DNA from: Gordionus sp. m RMFG-2023
Lineage: Eukaryota > Nematomorpha > Gordioida > Chordodea > Parachordodidae
NCBI RefSeq assembly: GCF_954871325.1
Contig: NC_088778.1
Coordinates: forward strand, 17,635,666-17,699,665
DNA length: 64,000 nucleotides
Direction of reading: 5' to 3'
Below the pieces are notes generated by a model. The model saw only the letters and a list, made by a program, of their open reading frames with translations. It did not search any database and was not told where the DNA came from. Below, piece after piece: positions 22,091 to 33,480 of the stretch. The translations under genes were made by a program, and so were the position numbers. How positions within the stretch are numbered: position 1 is the first letter of the stretch; every line of letters begins with the position of its first letter.

Positions 22091-24900
22091 TAGTTCAAAA
22101 ATAGCGATTATGACAATTGTCACCTATCTATGATACATCCTCACTGAATTTTTAATTTAACATGTTTAGAATATATATTTTTAGCTATTTCCTTTAAAAA
22201 AATTTGAAAAAGTTTAAAAATAGTGATTATGACAATTGTCACCTATCTATCATACATCCTCACTGAATTTTTAATTTAACATGTTTAGAATATTTTATTT
22301 TTAGATATTTCCTTTAAAAAAAATTGAAAAAGTTCAAAAATAGGGATTATGACAATTGTCACCTATCTATGATACATCCTCACTTAATTTTTAATTTAAC
22401 ATGTTTAGAATATATATTTTTAGCATATTTGCTTTAAAAAAATTCGAAAAAGTTCAAAAATAGCGATTATGACAATTGTCACCTATCTATGATACATCCT
22501 CACTGAATTTTTAATTTAACATGTTTAGAATATATATTTTTAGCTATTTCCTTTAAAAAAATTTGAAAAAGTTCAAAAATAGCGATTATGACAATTGTCA
22601 CCTATCTATGATACATCCTCACTGAATTTTTAATTTAACATGTTTAGAATATATATTTTTAGCTATTTCCTTTAAAAAAAATTGAAAAAGTTCAAAAATA
22701 GCGATTATGACAATTGTCACCTATCTATGATACATCCTCACTGAATTTTTAATTTAACATGTTTAGAATATATATTTTTAGCTATTTCCTTTAAAAAAAT
22801 TTGAAAAAGTTCAAAAATAGCGATTATGACAATTGTCACCTATCTATCATACATCCTCACTGAATTTTTAATTTAACATGTTTAGAATATATTATTTTTA
22901 GATATTTCCTTTAAAAAAAATTGAAAAAGTTCAAAAATAGGGATTATGACAATTGTCACCTATCTATGATACATCCTCACTGAATTTTTAATTTAACATG
23001 TTTAGAATATATATTTTTAGCAATTTGCTTTAAAAAAACTCAAAAAAGTTAAAAAATAGGCATTATGACAATTGTCACCTATCTATGATACATCCTCACT
23101 GAATTTTTAATTTAACATGTTTAGAATATATATTTTTAGCTATTTCTTTTAAAAAAATTTGAAAAAGTTCAAAAATAGCGATTATGACAATTGTCACCTA
23201 TCTATGATACATCCTCACTGAATTTTTAATTTAACATGTTTAGAATATATATTTTTAGCTATTTCCTTTAAAAAAAATTGAAAAAGTTAAAAAATAGCGA
23301 TTATGACAATTGTCATCTATCTATGATACATCCTCACTGAATTTTTAATTTAACATGTTTAGAATATATATTTTTAGCTATTTCCTTTAAAAAAATTTGA
23401 AAAAGTTCAAAAATACCGATTATGACAATTGTCACCTATCTATGATACATCCTCACTGAATTTTTAATTTAACTGGTTTAGAATATATATTTTTAGCAAT
23501 TTGCTTTAAAAAAGTTAAAAAATAGCGATTATGACAATTGTCACCTATCTATGATACATCCTCACTGAATTTTTAATTTAACATGTTTAGAATATATATT
23601 TTTAGCTATTTCCTTTAAAAAAATTTGAAAAAGTTTAAAAATAGTGATTATGACAATTGTCACCTATCTATCCTACATCCTCACTGAATTTTTAATTTAA
23701 CATGTTTAGAATATTTTATTTTTAGATATTTCCTTTAAAAAAAATTGAAAAAGTTCAAAAATAGGGATTATGACAATTGTCACCTATCTATGATACATCC
23801 TCACTTAATTTTTAATTTAACATGTTTAGAATATATATTTTTAGCTATTTGCTTTAAAAAAATTTGAAAATAGTTCAAAAATAACGATTATGACAATTGT
23901 CACCTATCTATGATACATCCTCACTGAATTTTTAATTTAACATGTTTAGAATATATATTTTTAGCTATTTCCTTTAAAAAAATTTGAAAAAGTTTAAAAA
24001 TAGTGATTATGACAATTGTCACCTATCTATCATACATCCTCACTGAATTTTTAATTTAACATGTTTAGAATATTTTATTTTTAGATATTTCCTTTAAAAA
24101 AAATTGAAAAAGTTCAAAAATAGGGATTATGACAATTGTCACCTATCTATGATACATCCTCACTTAATTTTTAATTTAACATGTTTAGAATATATATTTT
24201 TAGCTATTTGCTTTAAAAAAATTGAAAATAGTTCAAAAATAACGATTATGACAATTGTCACCTATCTATGATACATCCTCACTGAATTTTTAATTTAACA
24301 TGTTTAGAATATATATTTTTAGCTATTTCCTTTAAAAAAATTTGAAAAAGTTTAAAAATAGTGATTATGACAATTGTCACCTATCTATCATACATCCTCA
24401 CTGATTTTTTAATTTAACATGTTTAGAATATTTTATTTTTAGATATTTCCTTTAAAAAAAATTGAAAAAGTTCAAAAATAGGGATTATGACAATTGTCAC
24501 CTATCTATGATACATCCTCACTTAATTTTTAATTTAACATGTTTAGAATATATATTTTTAGCTATTTGCTTTAAAAAAATTGAAAATAGTTCAAAAATAG
24601 CGATTATGACAATTGTCACCTATCTATGATACATCCTCACTGAATTTTTTATTTAACATGTTTAGAATATATATTTTTAGCAATTTGCTTTAAAAAAACT
24701 CAAAAAAGTTCAAAAATAGCGATTATGACAATTACCACTTATCTATGGTACATCATCACTGAAATTTTGATTTAACATGTCTACAATATATATTTTTATC
24801 TATTTCATTTAAAAAAGTTCAAAAATAACCATCATGACAAATGGCACTTTTCTATGGTACATCTTCACTTAAAAATTTTAAAATATAACTATGATGAATA
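22091..24900. repeat. Inverted satellite array, about 23 units of about 119 bp, with higher-order structure
   Basis: Units are the reverse complement of the forward array (gattatgacaattgtcacct / atctatgatacatcctcact / gaatttttaatttaacatgt / ttagaatatatatttttag). Most are 90-98% alike. From about 23635 to 24600 three variants (tagtgattatg with ttttattttt; agggattatg with cacttaattt; aacgattatg) follow each other repeatedly, giving a higher-order unit of about 357 bp. Confidence 0.92.
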
Positions 24901-24919
24901 GTTAATCAAGCATTATAAT

Positions 24920-25397
24920 TTAAAGAAGCTTTAAGTAACTTTCCCGCCTATAATATTAATATATACTAAATGTTATTTGACTTTTGGTCGAAAAAAATGA
25001 TCTAGATATTGGGTTAGGGGTGAAAAAAAGCAACCCTAACTTTAAGTCGTCTTTAAAAAATAGATCCATATTTTGGGTCTGATTGAATGAAACGACCCGA
25101 TGTTTGAGTCTGAGTCAGAAAAACGACCCAAACTTTGAGTTGGAGTCGAAAAATACGATCTAAACTTCAAGTTTGAGTCGAAAAATACGACCCAAATTTC
25201 AAGTTTGAGTCGAAAAATACAACCCAAATTTTGAGTCGGAGTCGTAAAAAACGACCCATATTTTGGGTTGAAGTCGTTTTTTTCGGCTTGAACTCGGGTC
25301 GAAGTCGAAAAAAACGACCCAAACATTGAGTCGGAGTCGAATAAAACGACCCGAGCTTTGGGTCGGGGTCGCGACTCGCGGCGTTTTAACAACACTA
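24920..25397. repeat. Right terminal inverted repeat arm of the giant element
   Basis: Reverse complement of the left arm, ending gcgactcgcggcgttttaacaacacta in two parts: subterminal GC-rich word, then the 12-bp tip. It matches 1-723 closely in the same orientation. Frames at 25042-25405 are repeat artefacts. Confidence 0.9.
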
Positions 25398-25405
25398 ATG
25401 CGCAT

Positions 25406-25950
25406 GCAAGATTCTTCTTAAATACATAAAATTATTTTCTCCTCTTATATTAAAATTATATCATTCTTTTGCATTATATTTTGTATAAATAGAGAGTTAT
25501 GTTACATTTTTAGTTTATTTTGCTATGTTCTTTGTGATAAATAAAATGGTTCAAAATCAATACGTTTATTATTGTTGATACAAAAAATGCATGATTAAAT
25601 CAAAATTTTTTATATTCACATCACCTAATAAATTCCTAGTTTAAAAAAGAATTTGAATTCAGTAAAATTTTGAGAGTTGGTTTTGGTATCATGATTTTTT
25701 TCCCCATGTTTATTTAAAATTAGAAATTAAGGGTTTTATAATCACTATTTTTATTCTTTTAATTAGTAATTTGAATTTAAACCAATACCAATATAAACCA
25801 ATAGTTACCAATATAAACCAATACCAATAGCAATACCAATACAAGAAATAGAAAATATTGTTTAAACCAATACCAATATTTTAGACCCAATACCAATACC
25901 AATACAATATTTTGTTAATATTGGGTTTTTACTATTGGTTCCCAGCCCTA
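25406..25950 (+). other. 3' flank and subterminal region of the hAT element
   Basis: About 360 bp of AT-rich 3' flank downstream of the transposase gene, then from about 25770 the cluster of accaataccaatataaacc words, then the tip ggttcccagcccta. No gene. Confidence 0.8.
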
Positions 25951-25989
25951 GTTGGAAGTAATCAGGATGCAGGAGGGAGTAAGAAAATT

Positions 25990-27454
25990 GGTGGATGATT
26001 ATCAAGAAATTTTTGACGAAGAGTTGGGCTGTTTAAAAGATTACGAAGTAGATATCAAATTAAAAGAGGGATGTGTACCAAAGTTTTGTGCTTTGAGGTG
26101 AGTACCGTTTGAATGGAGGAAGGATGTCGAAATGGAATTGGATAAATGGGTACAGAAAGGCATCATATGTGGTGTGGAATATAGTGAATGGGCAACGCCG
26201 TTAGTGCCTGTAAAAAAAGCTAATGGTCAACTACGCCTGTGCGCTGATTTTCGAGTGTCTCTAAATCCCTGGGTCGTAGAAGTTAAATATCCTTTACCGA
26301 GAATTAAAGAAATTTTAGCGAATTTGAAGGGAAGTGTATATTTTTCAAAAGTTGATTTTTCCAACGCGTACTTGCAATTGCGGGTAAAATCAGAAGTAAT
26401 AAAGTTGTTAACCATTACTACTCCCAAGGGGTTATTTGCGTTTTGTAGATTACCTTTTGGATTAAGTGTATCCGCTCCGATATTTCAGAGGACTATGGCT
26501 GCGGTTTTTCAAGGGATGGAAGACGTATTCTATTATATGGATGACGTAATGGTAATGGGGCGAACTCCAGAACAGCATGAGCAAAGATTGAAGGAGGTGT
26601 TCCGAAGAATTAAAGAAAAGGGTTTGCGGGCCAGTGCCGAAAAAAGCGTGTTAGGAGTGACGGAAGTCGTATATTTGGGACATAAAATAACGGGAAAAGA
26701 GGTTAGACCGTTGGATAAAAATATGACGGGAATTGCGAATATGTTGAGGCCGAATAATAAAATTGAGGTTCAGGCTTTTTTGGGAATGGTAAATTACTAC
26801 CACCGATTTGTAGAGGGATTCGCTCAAATAGCTGCGCCATTATATACTCTGCTAATGAAGGGTGAAAAATTTGATTGGAAGAAGGAACAAGTGATTGCAT
26901 TTGCAGAATTGAAAGATAGAATTGGAAGGGAGCCCATTCTTATGTGCTTTAATAACGAGTTGGAGGTGGTGTTTGCGGTAGATGCATCGATTAAAGGAGT
27001 AGGTGGTGCGTTATTGCATTATATAGATGGGATGGAAAACCCGGTTTTGTTTTTCTCGAGAATATTCAGAGCCGCGGAAACAAGGTATTCCGTGATTGAA
27101 AAGGAGGCATTGGCTGTTATATTTGGACTGACGAAATGCCGTGAGTATTTGATTGGGCGTAGGTTCGTGATATATACAGACCACAAGCCGTTAGTACACC
27201 TGTTCAAAAAGGATAATAAAGAACTGATGCTGTCGCCTCGGTTACAGAGATGGCTCTTATTTGTGGGAAGTTTTGATGTACAATTGAAATATCGACGGGG
27301 AAAGGAAAACTGTTTACCAGATATTCTTTCTAGCTGTGGAGCTGGAGAAGAAGGATATGAAATGGTTCAAGAGTATATAGAGGAGGGAAAGGAGCAAGGA
27401 CTAATTAGAGCAATGGTCAAAATGGCCAAGGGAGGACCGATAACATGTGAATAA
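25990..27454 (+). pseudogene. Reverse transcriptase-RNase H region of the Gypsy fossil
   Basis: A 440-residue frame from 26132 shows the family's motifs in order: KVDFSNAYLQL, LPFGLSVSAP, YYMDDV (residues 134-139), LGMVNYYHRF, then RNase H with AVDAS (282-286), EKEALAV and YTDHKPLVHLF. The sequence before the first ATG (from about 25990) also reads as the pre-RT linker, so the ATG is not a true start. This is the Ty3/Gypsy RT with its attached RNase H, which in the family copies element RNA to DNA in the particle. Confidence 0.92.
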
Positions 27455-27474
27455 CTTATAAGGGCAACTCTAAA

Positions 27475-28492
27475 GGATCGTGAATTGACTCGAATTAAGG
27501 CGTGTATAAAGGGGCGTAAACCTTGGAGCGACGGAGATAAAGTTTTTAAATACATCGAAAAGGAATTAGCTATAGTGGATGACTGTGTGGTACGGGGAAG
27601 TCGGGGTATAGTACCATTTAAATTGAGAGATTCGTCTTGGCAATGATTCATGCAGGGCATCAGGGAGTTGAGAAAATGAAACAATGGGGCCGAGAATATG
27701 TATGGTGGCCAGGAATGAACAAAGAGATTGAGGACATAAGCCGAAGCTGTGAAATGTGTAACCTGTGGGCAAGTATGCCTCACAGAGACAAGAAAAGTGT
27801 ATGACCCAAGACTACACAGCCGTGGGAACGTATCCACATCGACTTCTTTGACTCTGAGGGGCAAATATATTTAATTGTGGTAGATGCATACTCCAAATGG
27901 GTAGAGTACGAGGCAGTAAGGGGGTTAACTATGCAATGGGCTCGTTTTGGAGTAGCGAGGACGAACGTGTCCGACGGCGGTCTCGCTTTTGTGAGTAGAC
28001 AATTTGAAAAACTTTACACGGAAACCGGGGTAATACATGTCTTAGCATTTCCTTATCATCCAAGCTCAAACGGACAAGCGGAAAGAATGGTGGCTCTGGT
28101 TAAAAGTTGGTTTAGAAATTCGAAATATGGCGGGGGGGGGGAAACTATGGATCGCCGTAGCCTTTTATAATAATAGTCGAAAAGGGGAGGAGTTATCACC
28201 GGCGGAAAAATTTTTGGGCCGTAGAACTCGCATTCAATTAGATTTGCTAAAACAAGAGGTACCTCCAGAGATGGATTAGGGGGATAACGCGTGTAAATTC
28301 GTGGTGGGGCAAACGGTTTGGGCTAGAATTTTTGGGGGTATCCGAAAAGGGGAATCCGGTGTGGTCATAGAGAACGTGGGTCACAAATTGCATAGGATAA
28401 AGTTCCCAGACGGGAGAGAAGGAATAAGACATGGGGATCAGTTAAAGAGAGGAATGGACCCCGGAAGACTTAGGTCAAGTCAAAAGACTTAG
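27475..28492 (+). pseudogene. Integrase region of the Gypsy fossil
   Basis: An N-terminal HHCC zinc-binding region is visible near 27650-27770 (HAGHQG ... CEMCN). The catalytic core follows, with VVDAYSKWVE (from about 27877) and later FPYHPSSNGQAERMV. A C-terminal segment at 28301-28492 contains VGQTVWARIFGG and GHKLHRIKFPDGR, like the small SH3-type integrase tail. The K02A2.6 type of Gypsy is the closest I recall. Part of a broken element. Confidence 0.85.
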
Positions 28493-28685
28493 GTCCCGTC
28501 AGGAGGGAAAAGGGGGAGTCAGCATGTGTGAAGATAGAAAGTCGTATATAGAAGGAAAATAATAATAATTGAGAGAATAAGTGAGCATATAGAATGGGAG
28601 ACGTAACAATTTTTGGAGAAATAAAAGAGCCTATAGGAATAGGTGGGAAGGAGAGAGAAATTAATGGAATTGGCAAAGAAAACAA

Positions 28686-29180
28686 ATGTTGGTCATCAAA
28701 ATGGATTCAAATCGTGCTTCGGGGTGGCATAGGAGATGGATCTGTGGAAACTATGAAGTAATACTCGGGATGCGACCTCGTAGGACTGAGCGCCGGAGTA
28801 GGGAAGGTGGATGGGGAAGCGAACGAAGTATCATAAGACAAGCGATGGCAGAAAGACGATGTTATCGATATCAAGAGCGTGGTCATATTCAATATAGCTG
28901 CCCCTGGAATTGGAGAAGGACGGAGGGGAATCCAACATGGCAACAAGTTCGCCTAAGGGTGGAGGAAGTACCTACGAGGCAGATAGCGGCTGTTTTGGGG
29001 CGGCGAACGGAGCTAGTGCAAGGGACAATCAATGATCCCGACCGGTTGAAGGAATTATGGGAACGAGGAGAGAGGAAGAAGAGGAGCAGCGTGAACATCG
29101 TCCAACAGCTAGCGTGGAATGGCCCATCGTTGATTAAACAGTTGAAGGCACAAACGAGAGGACGGAGGGAAACGGTATAA
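28686..29180 (+). pseudogene. Extra 3' frame of the Gypsy fossil with a knuckle-like motif
   Basis: 164 residues, very rich in Arg and Glu, downstream of integrase and before the 3' LTR. It contains RRCYRYQERGHIQYSCPW, which resembles one zinc knuckle of the gag frames, especially CFRCRERGHVARDC. It may be a displaced gag-derived accessory frame. I recognise no other domain. Whether it was ever translated is unknown. Confidence 0.45.
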
Positions 29181-29346
29181 CAAGAGGAGAGGATATCACG
29201 GCAGCCGAGCGTATAGAAACTAGTCAAGGAGTGATGGGAACCGAAGAATGGAGGGATCTAGTGGCCGTTTGGATGTAATGGTAGAGGATTCGTAATGGGG
29301 CAACCTCTGAGGAGGGGACGTATGATCATCTTTGCTGAAGGGGGCG

Positions 29347-29719
29347 TGTTAAGGGAGCAGGCTATTAAGCCTAGCACTAGAGGAAGGTAATGGCGTAATA
29401 TACGAATAATAAGGAATGGAATAAATAAATATTAAAAAAAAGAAAGTTGATTGACTTGTGATAAATAAAATAATAATAAAAGGGATGATTTTGTAAAAAA
29501 AAAATATATAAGCGCGAAAAGAAAACAAACGATTTATTATATTTTTTTTTATGTACGATATATATTTTATTGATTTTTATTGAAGTAAAAATAAAGAAAT
29601 ATTGAAGGAAAAATAAAGAAATATAGAAAAGTAAAAAATATAAATAGTGTTGTTTGATATTTTAAAAATAAAGAAATATAGAAGAAAAAATATAAACAGG
29701 GTTAATTGATAAATTAACA
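29347..29719 (+). repeat. 3' LTR of the Gypsy element
   Basis: 373 bp, TGTTAA...TTAACA, preceded by the purine tract gaagggggcg and followed by the TSD CTTAT (29720-29724). Confidence 0.93.
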
Positions 29720-30878
29720 CTTATATTTTATTGTAATTATATATATTTATTATTTTTATAAATACAGTATTTTTTTTAAAATGTATATTTACGCGAAATT
29801 AAATATTTTAATATACTACATAGAAAACTGATAAAATTTAAACAAGGAAAAAAAAAAAATTGTATAATATAATAGTAAATATAAAATTGTAAGATTTTGT
29901 ATGATTTAATTATAATATTAATAATTAATAATATTTACATTATTAATATAAATTTAATAATAAAAATATAGATTTTTTTTTGTAATATTTATTCCAAAAA
30001 AATTACCAAGAATGATAGCTAGGAGCCATTTATTTGCATCGTTTTATGAATATAATTTCATGAGACTTATAGCTGGGTAGGAAAAATAAATTTAAGGGTA
30101 AAGGGGTAAATCAAATTATTCGTAAATATTTATACTTATTATTCCTATAAATATCAGATTTACTCATATATTTTAAATTTTTGAGATTTTTAATGATTAA
30201 AGGGACTGTTAATATCTTTTCTTACTAATAACACCTTTAATAAAACGTTTATAGTAGATATTTTTACTTATTATTCCTATAAATATTAAATTTACTCATA
30301 TATTTTAATTTTTTTGAGATTTCTTATGATTAATGGGACTATTAATTTCTATCCTATTTTTTTTTACTAGGAAATCCTTTAATAAAATTTTTATCATTGG
30401 TATTTTTGCATATATTGTAATATTTTTTGAGATTTTTAATGATTAATGGGAAGGTTAATCTCTTTTCTTAAACAAAACTCCTTTTATATAATTTTTATAG
30501 TAGGCATTTATATTTATTATTTCTATAAATATCAGACTTACTTATATATTTTAATATTTTTGTGATTTCTAATGATTAATGGGACTGTTAATTTCTTTTT
30601 TATTTACTAGGAACTCCTTTGATAAAATTTTTATCAATAAAGCTACTTGTGGCTCTTTTGAAAATTAAGAGCTGCAATATAATAACAAAATATTTATGGA
30701 TTATTGAATTATAAAGTTAAGCTACTGTAATTTGGCTTAAATGAAGATAAAGAGCTGAAATATAATATTTATAAAAGCTTATAAATTGAGCATGAGCATA
30801 TAAATTTTAAGCTTAAGCGAAATTTAGCGAAGGGTTTACCGACAAAATACCTAATTTTAACTAAAAAAAATAATAATA
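29720..30878. other. AT-rich region with a degenerate tandem repeat
   Basis: No gene. From about 30120 to 30645 a unit of about 130-140 bp is repeated four times with strong divergence: 'tatttattattcctataaatat / agatttactcatatattttaa / gagatttttaatgattaatgg / gactgttaatttcttt / ctttaataaaatttttat'. The region before 30120 is low-complexity A/T. Confidence 0.6.
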
Positions 30879-31127
30879 CCTAGACTGACGATGCATTTAT
30901 GATTATGTATTTGAAAGCCTCGTTGAATGCAAATTAGCTGAACCCGCCATTTTGGTAACCCATATAGTAATTATTCTCATGTTAAAAACTACTATTAAAT
31001 TGATAACTTGGTTCTTTAAATAGTATGCTTCCGTTTAAAATCTTTAATAATGAAATGGGTAATCAAAATGGCGACCCCAGCTGTTTTCATTGATGTACAC
31101 TTTTAATGAATGTATCGTCAGTCTAGG
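30879..31127. mobile_element. 249-bp MITE with CCTAGACTGACGAT termini and TA flanks
   Basis: The left end is CCTAGACTGACGATGCATT and the right end is AATGTATCGTCAGTCTAGG. The inverted arms extend inward through cgccattttggtaaccca and tgggtaatcaaaatggcg. TA flanks both tips, fitting a Tc1/mariner-type TSD. No coding capacity. A terminal fragment of the same family lies at about 11043. Confidence 0.85.
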
Positions 31128-32576
31128 TATTATTATATGTCATTGGGTACGATACCATTATTATGTCATTGGTGGCATTATACCACGTTTTATATCAAAT
31201 TATATATTTTGTCACAATACATTAACCATATGTTATAAAATTTTTTAATTTGTAGATATTTTTCTATAATGGGGAAATGCCATATAAATTTTCCTATAAA
31301 TCTTGTTGAAAAAATTGATAAACTCTGTGACAATCTTTTAAATTGTATTTTTTCCCAATTTATGATATATGAATTTATTTAATTTTTTAAGTATGCATTG
31401 AAAATAAACATGATCCCACATTTCAATGGCATTTTAAACAATTACAGAAAATTTATTGTATAATTTCACAGTTAATGAATTTACAAGAAAGTAAAGTTAA
31501 TAGATTATTTTATGTTATTTAATTATTTTAGAATATAAACTAAACTTTAATAACAGGAATGAATATTTGTCCAAATTTATTTTATGGCTCAAATTAAATA
31601 ATTTGAAAAATCTTGAAAAATTTGAAATAAAAATGTGTGAAAATAAAGGATTAGGAATATATTCAACAAATTTAATAAGAGTAAAAATCTATGATTATTG
31701 AAATATAAATTAATTTTGTAGACAAATCAAACATTGACTAGAATAAATAAAAATATTATATTAGACAGTTCTTCTGATCATGATTTGTCACTCAGTATGA
31801 TATCTTTATGTATATTAAATTAAAAAATTAGTTCTTATATACCTAAAAAATTAAGAGAAAAGAAAGATATTTTTTTAAAAAAAATCTATATAAAAATATG
31901 ATATTTCTGTATTGATGGCCAGACTTAATAGAATACTTTAAAATTATACTTAAACTGATGATACATAATATTGATACTTTTACAATACCTATATATTAAA
32001 AATTCAAATATATATTATCTAAATATTTACAAATTGGCATAATTACTAAATATTTTGATTTGATTTTAAATAAAACATTTTATGACACTGAATAAGTTTT
32101 CAACTTGAGTAAGGAATGGTAGTGTGTTTATATATGTTAGGATCAATGTGTTATTCTCATTGCCTGATTTTTATGGCAATATGTTAAAGTGGTTGGCAGT
32201 ATGATTTTGTGTTTATGGGAACGTACACATTGCCAGAGTTAATCATGCAAGATGTTTTTTATAATATTTTAACAAATTTTTCCATATAATTTTTTAAGAT
32301 TATTATTTTATAAATATAGATTTTTGTGGTTGATAGTATTGAATTGATGTTATATTATTATTTAAATATATTTTTTTGAAATATTTTGATGGTATATTAT
32401 TTTTTAAATACATATTTTTAAGATGATTTATTTTGATGTTATATTATTTTTAATATATTTTTTGAGTCAATTTTTATATCTTTATTTTTTTCTTACTTTT
32501 ATAGACATCTTTTGATTTTATATTATCTTATAAATATAATTTTTTAAGATTAATTTTATATTTATTTTATTCATAC
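31128..32576. other. AT-rich region, no gene seen
   Basis: Nothing recognisable. The stretch at about 32280-32560 repeats phrases such as ttttgatgttatattattttt several times and looks like a degenerate short tandem repeat. It ends in the TSD ATTCATAC (32569-32576) of the next element. Confidence 0.45.
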
Positions 32577-33409
32577 TAGAGGTCTGCATTGGGCGGGTTT
32601 TTCTCACCCACCCAATGTTTTAAAAAAAAATATACCCTCCCGCTTACCCATTTGTCAATAATACCTTACCTGCCCACCTGCCTATTAGTCTAAAATTTTT
32701 TACCAGCCTACCCATTATTTAAAAAAATTTTTCCCAAATCCGCTATTATAAAATTTAATTATGTCCATTCTTTCAATTTTTTAAGCATCTATAATAAAAA
32801 AAAATTTTAGAATTACACCTCTACAAGAACTTTTTAAGAAATTACTATATTAAGCATAAAAAATATTCAAATTAAATTATGGATTATTTATTTGATCAAA
32901 TAAACTATTTATAAAAAAAATATATATAAAATTGATATTATATGTAATTCTATTGCAAAAATAATAATGAATCAAGTTCTGGATTCAAACATGTTCTTTG
33001 TTCTAAAAACCTTCCAGCAATCCTCGTTCAGAAGAAGCACTAGTTGTAGGAATTGCCAATATTTTTCTTTCTAATCTTGATAGCTTTGGTAAAATCTCTT
33101 TCTTGTTCTTTCCACCAAAGTAGTTTTATATAAAAAAAGTTTATTTATAAAAAGTTTTTATGACACCAAAAAAGGACATTTTAATTTTTAATATATAAAA
33201 AAGTTCACAGGAACAATTTTTTATTAATATTTACTTAAATGATTTTAAATTTTTTTAACCCACCCGCCCATTGTTTAAATTTCTTAACCCGCTCACCCAC
33301 CCGCCTATAGTTTAAAAGTTTTTAACCCGCCAGCCCGTTCTTAGAAAATTATTTGCCCGCCCACATAGATGGGCGAGCATGCCGAAACCCCGCCCAATGC
33401 AGACCTCTA
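32577..33409 (-). mobile_element. 833-bp hAT deletion derivative, TAGAGGTCTGCATTGGGCGGG family
   Basis: Ends TAGAGGTCTGCATTGGGCG and CGCCCAATGCAGACCTCTA form a near-perfect inverted repeat. Perfect TSD ATTCATAC (32569-32576, 33410-33417). About 100 bp inside each end is rich in cccgccc/acccaccc words. The middle (about 32980-33140, minus strand) still encodes remains of the transposase C-terminus: YFGGKNKKEILPKLSRL and LAIPTTSASSERG, followed by a frameshift. It is therefore a shrunken autonomous hAT. Relatives are at 45674-46508 and, shorter, at 58289-58694. Confidence 0.93.
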
Positions 33410-33480
33410 ATTCATACTTTTTTAATATACTTATATTATTGTTCCAACATATTGTTTTAATATGGTTTATTTTGATGTTA

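Larger units (their letters stand above)
20226..25397. mobile_element. Giant foldback hAT-like element with inverted satellite arrays (5172 bp)
   Basis: Ends are TAGTGTTGTTAATCGG and GTTTTAACAACACTA. Perfect 8-bp TSD ATGCGCAT at 20218-20225 and 25398-25405. Layout: left arm with about 32-nt GTCG/CGAC repeats (20226-20725); about 9 forward satellite units of about 119 bp (to 21836); an internal copy of the arm junction (21837-22090); about 23 inverted satellite units (to 24900); right arm (24920-25397), reverse complement of the left. No transposase is coded, so it must be mobilised in trans. It interrupts the 3' end of a hAT transposase gene and is the youngest layer of a three-level nest. 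Confidence 0.95.
18019..25950 (+). mobile_element. RICESLEEPER/Ac-like hAT element, itself carrying a 5.2-kb insert
   Basis: It starts TAGGGGTGGGACC and ends GGTTCCCAGCCCTA, imperfect inverted termini. Dense arrays of the word accaataccaatat lie in the first 170 bp and the last 180 bp (25770-25945), fitting subterminal transposase-binding clusters. Perfect TSD GTTGGAAG on both sides. Without the inner element (20226-25397) and one TSD copy it is about 2.75 kb, a normal size for a simple hAT. The transposase (18405-20250) is broken. It inserted into the Gypsy element between protease and RT and is therefore younger than that. Confidence 0.95.
15261..29719 (+). mobile_element. Ty3/Gypsy LTR retrotransposon fossil, with a nested hAT
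   Basis: LTRs at 15261-15634 and 29347-29719 begin TGTTAAGGG and end AAATTAACA. A perfect 5-bp TSD CTTAT flanks the whole (15256-15260 and 29720-29724). A primer-site-like TGGTGACTCCGACCC starts one base after the 5' LTR, and a purine tract (gaagggggcg) precedes the 3' LTR. Order of parts: repeat-rich leader, zinc-knuckle gag end (to 16856), protease (16905-17312), linker, RT-RNase H (about 25990-27454), integrase (about 27475-28492) and an extra 3' frame (28686-29180). About eight substitutions separate the LTRs over 370 bp, so the copy is fairly young. It is broken, with perhaps half a dozen frame breaks, and is split by a 7.9-kb hAT insertion. Without that insert it is about 6.5 kb, normal for the family. 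Confidence 0.93.

Noticed and set aside
27367-27864. 165-codon minus-strand frame
   Set aside because: Antisense shadow of the Gypsy RNase H-integrase junction, without any domain.
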